From: AG-12 sp027319585
Lineage (GTDB): Bacteria > Chloroflexota > Dormibacteria > Aeolococcales > Bog-877
Direction: 5' to 3'
Assembly (NCBI GenBank): GCA_027319585.1
Contig: DAHVMY010000047.1
Coordinates: 1 to 10,838, forward strand
DNA: 10,838 nt
The first letter of the stretch is position 1. The number at the start of each line of letters is the position of its first letter. Position numbers and translations under genes: made by a program. Below, one piece after another: positions 6,337-10,838 of this stretch. The notes beneath the pieces were generated by a model. It was not told the DNA's origin and did not search any database. It saw only the letters and a list, made by a program, of their open reading frames with translations.

Positions 6337-7074
6337 GTGTGTGAACTTGTGCTGGCCGCCTGGCCCCAGCCGGTTTCCATCACTGAGATCTGGCCATGGG
6401 CCCGCGCCATGGAGCGCTACGGCCTGGGCGGTTTCGGTTGGGGTGTCGCCTGGCGCGACGGCCAGGTGGTTCGCAGCTATCGTCGGCCCACAACCCTGGC
6501 GCAGGACGAGTCCGGGGTGCGAAGTCTGGCCCAGGTGCGTTCGACCTGCTTTCTGGTGCATCTGCGCCGGCCCTCGCAGCTGACCACCACTTCTCTGGCT
6601 GACACCCAACCCTTCCTGGCGGAATCCGGTGGCTTCGCCTTCGCCCACAACGGCAGGTTGGACCTGGCAGAGGGCCAGCGCGGGCGCTTCCTGGGCCGCC
6701 TGGCCGGACGGGCGGACAGCGAGGTGGGGTTTCGTCTCTTGGAAGAGCTGCTGGCACAGGGATCGCCGGAGTGGGCGCTGCCCGAGGTGCACCGCCGGCT
6801 GGAGGGGACCGCCAACTTCGGTTACCTGCCGGCCACCGGGGCGGCGCTCGCGTACCACGGCGCCCCCGCCAACCAGATGTGGAGTTTTGCGCTGGATGGG
6901 GCGCGGGTGGTCACGACCGGGTTGCACTCGGCGGACGACGCGATCTTCCAGCTCTGCTTTCCCGGGGCCCGCGACCGTCAGCCGTTTCAGGTCGGAGATG
7001 TGGTGGCGCTCGACCCGTGCTCCTACCCCGCGGAGAGGCCCACCGAGGCCGTTTCTTCCGGCCGCGTGGGCTGA
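6337..7074 (+). CDS. Class II glutamine amidotransferase (Ntn-hydrolase) family protein
   Basis: The 245-residue stand-alone amidotransferase domain has the family landmarks: N-terminal MCELV with catalytic Cys2, GFGWGVAW (32-39), FLVHLRRPS with Arg77 (72-80), TQPF (90-93; the family usually has N/T-H-P-F), FAHNGRLDL with Asn105 (102-110) and the ADSEVGFRLLEELL helix (126-139) carrying the usual Asp-Ser-Glu. There is no fused synthetase domain and the size matches YafJ/EgtC-type proteins. The fold releases ammonia or cleaves gamma-glutamyl amides; EgtC removes gamma-glutamate in ergothioneine synthesis. It follows the regulator by 42 nt and precedes the glutamine synthetase-like ligase by 48 nt. 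It may therefore hydrolyse the ligase's gamma-glutamyl product or supply ammonia from glutamine (inference). The GTG start is supported by Cys2 and by GGAGGG at 6323-6328. Confidence 0.88.
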   Translation: MCELVLAAWPQPVSITEIWPWARAMERYGLGGFGWGVAWRDGQVVRSYRRPTTLAQDESGVRSLAQVRSTCFLVHLRRPSQLTTTSLADTQPFLAESGGFAFAHNGRLDLAEGQRGRFLGRLAGRADSEVGFRLLEELLAQGSPEWALPEVHRRLEGTANFGYLPATGAALAYHGAPANQMWSFALDGARVVTTGLHSADDAIFQLCFPGARDRQPFQVGDVVALDPCSYPAERPTEAVSSGRVG

Positions 7075-7110
7075 GTGTCAGCGAGGGCGGCCTCAGAGGT
7101 GCAGTAGGGA

Positions 7111-7117
7111 GAGGAGG
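7111..7117 (+). promoter_or_regulatory. Strong ribosome binding site of the glutamine synthetase-like gene
   Basis: GAGGAGG lies 5 nt before ATG 7123. It is among the strongest sites in the window and fixes the start, giving an N-terminal helical extension ahead of the beta-grasp domain. Confidence 0.75.
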
Positions 7118-7122
7118 TAGAC

Positions 7123-8595
7123 ATGACGGAGCGACCGGATCGGGACCTGGCGATGGGCAAGGTCGGCTTTGTCGCCGAGCACGGTCTGTATGACGAGGTC
7201 AAGGCAGAGGCTGCGGAGCGCGCTGCCAAGGCCGTCAAGGAGCAGGGAATCCGCACCGTGCGGGTCATGTGGGCGGACCAGCACGGCGCGCTCCGCGGCA
7301 AGTTCGTCTCGGCCCGTGACTTCATCCTCAGCCTTCGCAACGGCATGGACTTCTCTGGGGCGCTGCTCAGCATGGATTCAGCCAACCACGTCTTCCCCCC
7401 GTTGTTCGTCGAGGGTGGAGGGCTGGGAATCCCCGAGCTCACCGGCTTTCCCGACGTGGTGCTGGTGCCCGATCCCACCACCTACCGGCGTCTCCCCTGG
7501 GCCGACGCCACCGGCTGGGTCCTCTGCGACATGTATTTCGGAAACGGGCGCGAGGTCCCGCTCTCAACCCGGCTGGTGATGCGCCAGCAGCTGCAGCGAG
7601 CGGCGGAGATGGGCTTCGAGTACGTGGCCGGCCTGGAGGTCGAGTTCTACATCACCAAGCGCGAGTGGACCCGGATCGGGCAGCAGGAGACCGGGTGGCC
7701 CCCGGTCGCGCCTCCGGTCAGCATGGTGGCCCAGGGATACCAGTACCTATCTGAGATCCGGCTGGCCCAGCTGACCGACATCCTAGACCCCCTTCGGGAC
7801 AGCCTGGAGGCGATCGGCCTGCCCCTGCGCAGCATCGAGGACGAATGGGGGCCCGGTCAGACCGAGATCACCTTTGATCCCATGCCGGGGCTGGGAGCCG
7901 CTGACGCGATGATCCTGATGCGCTCGGCGATCAAGCAGATCTGCCATCAGCGCGGCTATCACGCCACCTTCATGTCGCGGCCGCTGCTGCCCAACGTCTC
8001 CTCCAGCGGCTGGCACCTCCACGAGTCACTGCGCAGCCAGGACGGCGGCAACGCGTTCCAGGGAGAGTCTCCCGAGATCCTGTCGCCGGCGGGGCGACAG
8101 TTCGCGGCCGGGCTCCTGGAGCATGCCCGGCCCATGACTGTCTTCAGCACCCCCACCATCAACGGCTACAAGCGCTTCCGGCCCTATTCCTTCGCCCCGG
8201 ACCGGGTGAGCTGGGCGGTCGAGAATCGTGGTGCCATGATCCGGGTCCAGGGGCAGCCCGGCGATCCGGGCGCACACCTGGAGAACCGCCTGGGCGAGCC
8301 GGCGGCCAATCCGTATCTCTACATGGCGGCCAACCTCGCGGCCGGCCTAGATGGGATCCGACGGGGGCTGACCCCGCCGCCCATGGTCACATCCGACCCC
8401 TATTCCGCGGATGCGCCACCGCTGCCGACCTCGCTCTGGGAGGCGGTTGACGCGCTTGACTCCGACCCATTCTTCCGGGAGGCGCTGGGGCCCGAGATTG
8501 TGGACTTTGTGATCATGATGAAGCGGGCCGAGGTGGCCCGCTTTCTCAGCACCGTGACCGACTGGGAGCAGAATGAGTACTTCGAATTCTTCTGA
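7123..8595 (+). CDS. Glutamine synthetase-like gamma-glutamyl ligase (GlnA/PuuA/FluG C-terminal domain family)
   Basis: The 490-residue protein has a complete GS fold. About 40 helical residues precede the beta-grasp domain, with WADQHGALRGK at 50-60 (the RGK form is typical of PuuA-like amine ligases). The catalytic domain follows: GLEVEFYI (Glu172, Glu174), EDEWGPGQTEITFDP (Glu241, Glu248), SGWHLHESL (His298), NGYKRFRPYSFAPDRVSW (347-364), NRGAMIRV and HLENRLGEPAANPYLYMAANL (Glu387, Arg389). It ends WEQNEYFEFF. The adenylylation-loop Tyr motif of biosynthetic GlnA is not present. These features favour a ligase joining glutamate to an amine, as in PuuA, GMAS, aniline AtdA1 or FluG-type proteins, rather than housekeeping glutamine synthetase; ammonia as substrate is not excluded. 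The Dabb gene starts 9 nt downstream. A separate FluG-N-like amidohydrolase is encoded at 3002-1905. Confidence 0.92.
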   Translation: MTERPDRDLAMGKVGFVAEHGLYDEVKAEAAERAAKAVKEQGIRTVRVMWADQHGALRGKFVSARDFILSLRNGMDFSGALLSMDSANHVFPPLFVEGGGLGIPELTGFPDVVLVPDPTTYRRLPWADATGWVLCDMYFGNGREVPLSTRLVMRQQLQRAAEMGFEYVAGLEVEFYITKREWTRIGQQETGWPPVAPPVSMVAQGYQYLSEIRLAQLTDILDPLRDSLEAIGLPLRSIEDEWGPGQTEITFDPMPGLGAADAMILMRSAIKQICHQRGYHATFMSRPLLPNVSSSGWHLHESLRSQDGGNAFQGESPEILSPAGRQFAAGLLEHARPMTVFSTPTINGYKRFRPYSFAPDRVSWAVENRGAMIRVQGQPGDPGAHLENRLGEPAANPYLYMAANLAAGLDGIRRGLTPPPMVTSDPYSADAPPLPTSLWEAVDALDSDPFFREALGPEIVDFVIMMKRAEVARFLSTVTDWEQNEYFEFF

Positions 8596-8604
8596 GGTGA
8601 GGTC

Positions 8605-8967
8605 GTGGCAGAGACAGCGCTCCAACGCCGAGGGGCGGGGCTGACCGCCCCGGTCCAGCACCTGGTGCTCTTCCGCCTGCGGGAGGAGCCGGGGCCGGAG
8701 ATCGAGGAGGAGATGAGGCGCCAGATCTCATCGTGGGTAGGGGAGATTCCGGGACTCCGCCGCCTGCGCTTTGGGGCCGATGTCGGGGGCCGCGCCGAGG
8801 GTTACCAGTACTGCCTCTTGACCGAGTTTGACGATGCTGACGCTTTGGCGGCCTACCTGCCGCACCCTTTGCACCAGTCCTTTCTGCGGTGGGTGACCGA
8901 GCGCCCCTTCGACATCTTGCGCTTCGACTACCCACTGGACGACCGCACCAGCTTGTGGGAGAGCTGA
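8605..8967 (+). CDS. Dabb (stress-responsive A/B barrel) domain protein
   Basis: The 120-residue protein begins with about 15 variable residues and continues with one Dabb ferredoxin-like domain. The landmarks are VQHLVLFRLREEPG with His19 (17-30), an acidic helix EEEMRRQI, IPGLRRLRFGADVGGRAEGY (48-67), LLTEFDDADALAAYLPHP (71-88) and HQSF. The first two strands and the FxxxxALxxYxxHPxH block are diagnostic. Dabb proteins are dimeric; some are lyases or cyclases (for example olivetolic acid cyclase), and many sit uncharacterised in catabolic operons. The start is GTG 8605, 9 nt after the ligase stop, with GAGG and TGAGG just upstream, so it is translated as part of the + strand operon. Its role with the ligase is unknown. 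It is the last gene of this arm. Confidence 0.82.
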   Translation: MAETALQRRGAGLTAPVQHLVLFRLREEPGPEIEEEMRRQISSWVGEIPGLRRLRFGADVGGRAEGYQYCLLTEFDDADALAAYLPHPLHQSFLRWVTERPFDILRFDYPLDDRTSLWES

Positions 8968-9315
8968 GACGGTAGATGGGGCGACGGCGATCGCCGGCCG
9001 GCCTCCCGTAGTGAACGAGTACCTTTCCATCCACGTTCTCAGGACGGGCTTGGGCCCTGCCCAGCGCGGCCTGCCTGGTGGCGCGTGGAGATGCGGCAGG
9101 GCACTGGTACTGCCCCCCCGGTGGGCTGGGTACGGGGCGCTTGGCTTGAAAGGGCAGAGCAGGCGCCGGTCGAGGTCTCGGTCTCGGTCAACCCGGTGAA
9201 GAACTCCGCCACCCGGATGCCGGTACCGGCGCCGTGGTCGACGTTCCGGCATCGGGGCGATCCTCACCGCACGAGCTGGCGGGTACCCCGTGGGCGACTG
9301 TCGGACGGCTGCCAG
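8968..9315. other. 348-bp non-coding gap between convergent genes
   Basis: I see no credible gene or RNA gene here; the open frames crossing it have arginine/proline-rich compositions with no motif. It holds GGCGATCGCC (8986-8995), directly followed by GGCCGGCC (8996-9003), and a short direct repeat GGTCTC/GGTCTC around 9174-9185. A dyad lies at 9216-9253. None of these is followed by a T-run, so termination for either convergent gene is not evident. Confidence 0.6.
9216..9253. repeat. Inverted repeat downstream of the 342-residue gene
   Basis: GATGCCGG (9216-9223) and CCGGCATC (9246-9253) are perfect 8-bp arms with a 22-nt spacer. The first arm overlaps a 12-bp palindrome GCCGGTACCGGC (9219-9230). 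It lies about 60-100 bp beyond the stop of the - strand gene. It could be a 3'-end hairpin or a protein site; there is no T-run. Confidence 0.3.
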
Positions 9316-10344
9316 CTACTGGTCGGGTGCCTCCGCGGAAGCTGTGCCGATCTCCTTGGCGAATCCGGCGAAGCGCTGGTTGCGCGGTGCCTCGGCGACG
9401 AGTTGTGCCGCGATCTGCCGGGCCTCGACCAGATGCCCCCGCAACCGAGCCAACTCGGCCCTCATGAGCAACGCGTCCGGCCCCGCGATCGCGGACGCAG
9501 CGACCAAGCGGTCGAGGAGCTCCTCGCCGTCCCCCCCATGGAGGTGTTCGACCAGCATGGTGTGCCAGAAGGTGAGATCCCGGGCCCGCCGCTCGCGGCG
9601 GTGGTCGAGCTCCCATCCATGGCGGCGTGCCCGCAGATCCCGGGCTGCGGCTGCTTCCAGGGCGCCCAGGTACCGTTCGCCGAAGATCACCCAGCTGTCG
9701 CGGGTCGGCAGCAGCGGCTCCAGCACCGTGGCGAGCGGGCGTTCCCTGGCCGCCACCGGGCCGTCCCCGCGACGGGTCCAGCCGTAGGCGGACTCCCAGT
9801 GCAGCAGCTGAGGCGCCGCCCGGGTGGCGAAGTCGGCGACCCCAAGGTGCTGTCGGAGGCGAGCCCAGAGCTGCTCCACTTCGTCCGAGATCACGATACG
9901 GGCCGCCTCGATGGGATCCTCCGAGCGGAAGTAGTCGTACTCTCCAGTCTCTCTGGACAAGTCCAGCAGCTGTTCCATCGCCTTTGCACCGGGCTCGGGG
10001 TCGGCGTCCGCCAGTGCCGCCGCTGCGTCCTTGAACAGGCGCCGAAGGGTGAATCGCCAGCGGGTCCGCTCGCTCGGCCGGACCCGCCGGTCTCCACCGA
10101 GATAGGCGCCGCTCTTGGCCAGGGCCACGAACTCGGTCACCTCGTCCAGGGTCCACTCCGGATCAACCGTGGGTGCGCTGGCCGCCCGCTGACGGCTGGC
10201 CGCCTTAGGGTCGAGCACGGCCTCGATGCGCTGGCGCACCCCCTTGGTCCCCTTCCAGTACACCGTCCACAGCGCCTTGGCCAGCTGATCCTGGTCGAGT
10301 GGCGCCAGCCGGGCGTAGAACTGCTTGCGATCCCAGCGCTCCAT
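9316..10344 (-). CDS. Uncharacterised 342-residue alpha-helical protein
   Basis: I do not recognise the family. The intact frame begins MERWDRKQFYARLAPLDQDQ and has a tryptophan-rich N-terminal helix pair (about 1-45, including KALWTVYWKGTKGVRQRIEA). A middle region follows with GEYDYFRSEDPIEAARIVISDE (134-155), then WESAYGWTRRGDG (183-195) and a very basic helix RDLRARRHGWELDHRRERRARDL (235-257). The C-terminal helices (about 272-332) resemble a TPR-like alpha-alpha repeat. No signal peptide, membrane helix or catalytic motif is visible. Coding character is supported by frame integrity, amino-acid composition and tryptophan conservation-like spacing. No Shine-Dalgarno sequence is evident before ATG 10344. 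It follows the Ddn-like gene by 106 bp on the same strand and converges with the Dabb gene, so it probably does not belong to the metabolic cluster. Confidence 0.75.
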   Translation of the reverse strand: MERWDRKQFYARLAPLDQDQLAKALWTVYWKGTKGVRQRIEAVLDPKAASRQRAASAPTVDPEWTLDEVTEFVALAKSGAYLGGDRRVRPSERTRWRFTLRRLFKDAAAALADADPEPGAKAMEQLLDLSRETGEYDYFRSEDPIEAARIVISDEVEQLWARLRQHLGVADFATRAAPQLLHWESAYGWTRRGDGPVAARERPLATVLEPLLPTRDSWVIFGERYLGALEAAAARDLRARRHGWELDHRRERRARDLTFWHTMLVEHLHGGDGEELLDRLVAASAIAGPDALLMRAELARLRGHLVEARQIAAQLVAEAPRNQRFAGFAKEIGTASAEAPDQ

Positions 10345-10450
10345 CGGTGCCAGCTATCATCCCGGATCGCGGGCAGGGCTCGCCACCCCTCGGGCACTGC
10401 CGGTCTGCCCTTCTAACGCGGCGGGCGCAGAGATCTGGCGGGCCGCGGGC

Positions 10451-10838
10451 TCAGTTGCTCCGGATCAGCTCCACCACCGGGATCTGGCGGCTGGTCTTCT
10501 CCTGGTACTCCCCAAAGCCGGGATAACGCCGCACCTGCTCCTGGTAAATTCGGTCCCGCTTCTCGCCCTGGAGTGGGTGGGCGAGGGCCGAGTAGGTCTC
10601 CGAGCCCGCTTCGACCTGGACCTCGGGATGGGCTACCAAATTGTGGTACCAGTCCGGGTTGGTGTCCGCGCCCGCCTTGGAAGCGAAGACGAACCGGCGT
10701 CCGTCATAGTCGAGATACATCATTGGATGCACCCGGGGCTGGCCGCTCCTCGCGCCGACGGTGTGCAGCAGCAGCAGCGGAGCGCCGGTAAAGTTGCCCC
10801 CCACCTTCCCCTGCTGGCGGCGAAACTCGCCGATGATC
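10451..10838 (-). CDS. Ddn-family (nitroreductase/deazaflavin-dependent oxidoreductase) protein, N-terminus outside window
   Basis: The last 128 residues are visible, and the frame runs off the right edge. They begin IIGEFRRQQGKVGGNFTGAP, the usual FR...GGKVGG..GAP opening of the family. LLLLHTVGARSGQPR, then PMMYLDYDGRRFVFASKAGAD, NPDWYHNLVAHPEVQVE and a C-terminal YPGFGEYQEKT..IPVVEL follow. This is the split-barrel F420-binding fold typified by mycobacterial Ddn, which uses reduced F420 to reduce quinones or nitro compounds. A GTG at 10804 is in frame but internal to the conserved region, so it is not the true start; only a few tens of residues should be missing. The family is concentrated in F420-making bacteria, which informs the taxonomic guess. 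The gene lies upstream of the 342-residue gene on the same strand. Confidence 0.88.
   Translation of the reverse strand, partial: IIGEFRRQQGKVGGNFTGAPLLLLHTVGARSGQPRVHPMMYLDYDGRRFVFASKAGADTNPDWYHNLVAHPEVQVEAGSETYSALAHPLQGEKRDRIYQEQVRRYPGFGEYQEKTSRQIPVVELIRSN

Noticed and set aside
5596..6927. 443-codon - strand open frame over the regulator and amidotransferase
   Set aside because: It is antisense to two motif-bearing genes and covers the divergent promoter gap; the product is low-complexity and domainless.
9085..10416. 443-codon + strand open frame opposite the 342-residue gene
   Set aside because: The product is rich in Pro, Arg, Gly and Gln with no motif. The - strand frame has protein-like composition with regular hydrophobic helices, so I kept that one.
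10760..10780. CAG/GCA trinucleotide repeat
   Set aside because: It encodes the leucine run of the conserved LLLLHTVG block in the Ddn-like protein, so it is ordinary coding sequence.
1..10838. CRISPR arrays, tRNA/rRNA genes, insertion sequences, attachment sites
   Set aside because: I looked on both strands and saw no regularly spaced repeats, tRNA-like cloverleaf, transposase motif or terminal inverted repeats with target duplications.

Overview
The window is G+C-rich, densely coding bacterial chromosome with short gaps, many GTG starts and clear Shine-Dalgarno sequences. It looks like accessory catabolic chromosome rather than a mobile element: I found no transposase, phage gene, tRNA, rRNA or CRISPR array. 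A deazaflavin (F420)-type Ddn-family protein at the right edge, together with the high G+C, fits a soil-type actinobacterium or an F420-making relative (Chloroflexota or Dormibacterota type). The sequence does not settle the phylum.

Layout, left to right. (1) Positions 1-1852, + strand: the last 44 residues of a membrane transporter; a 293-residue NodB-type deacetylase closely resembling Helicobacter PgdA and the cyclic-imide hydrolase relatives; and a 195-residue AhpD-like peroxidase-related protein. (2) Positions 5596-1905, - strand: a tight five-gene operon (cupin, SDR, fold-type IV aminotransferase, small AhpD/CMD protein, amidohydrolase). Successive genes are separated by 6, -4, 6 and 24 nt. 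It converges on the peroxidase-related gene across a 52-bp gap. (3) Positions 5597-5751: a divergent control region with an 18-bp inverted repeat. (4) Positions 5752-8967, + strand: an Lrp/AsnC regulator, a class II glutamine amidotransferase-like protein, a glutamine synthetase-like gamma-glutamyl ligase and a Dabb-domain protein. (5) Positions 8968-9315: non-coding. (6) Positions 9316-10838, - strand: an uncharacterised 342-residue protein and a 5'-truncated Ddn-family F420 protein, probably unrelated to the cluster.

The central point is the divergent cluster around the Lrp regulator. Its - strand operon ends in an amidohydrolase of the type fused to the N-terminus of eukaryotic FluG/NodGS proteins. 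Its + strand arm holds a glutamine synthetase-like ligase of the type forming the C-terminus of those fusions. With a class II amidotransferase fold (compare EgtC, which removes a gamma-glutamyl group), an aminotransferase, a cupin, an SDR, small CxxC proteins and a transporter, this reads as a coordinately regulated pathway for uptake and breakdown of an amine, amide or imide through gamma-glutamylated intermediates. The family assignments are well supported. The pathway and its substrate are inference.
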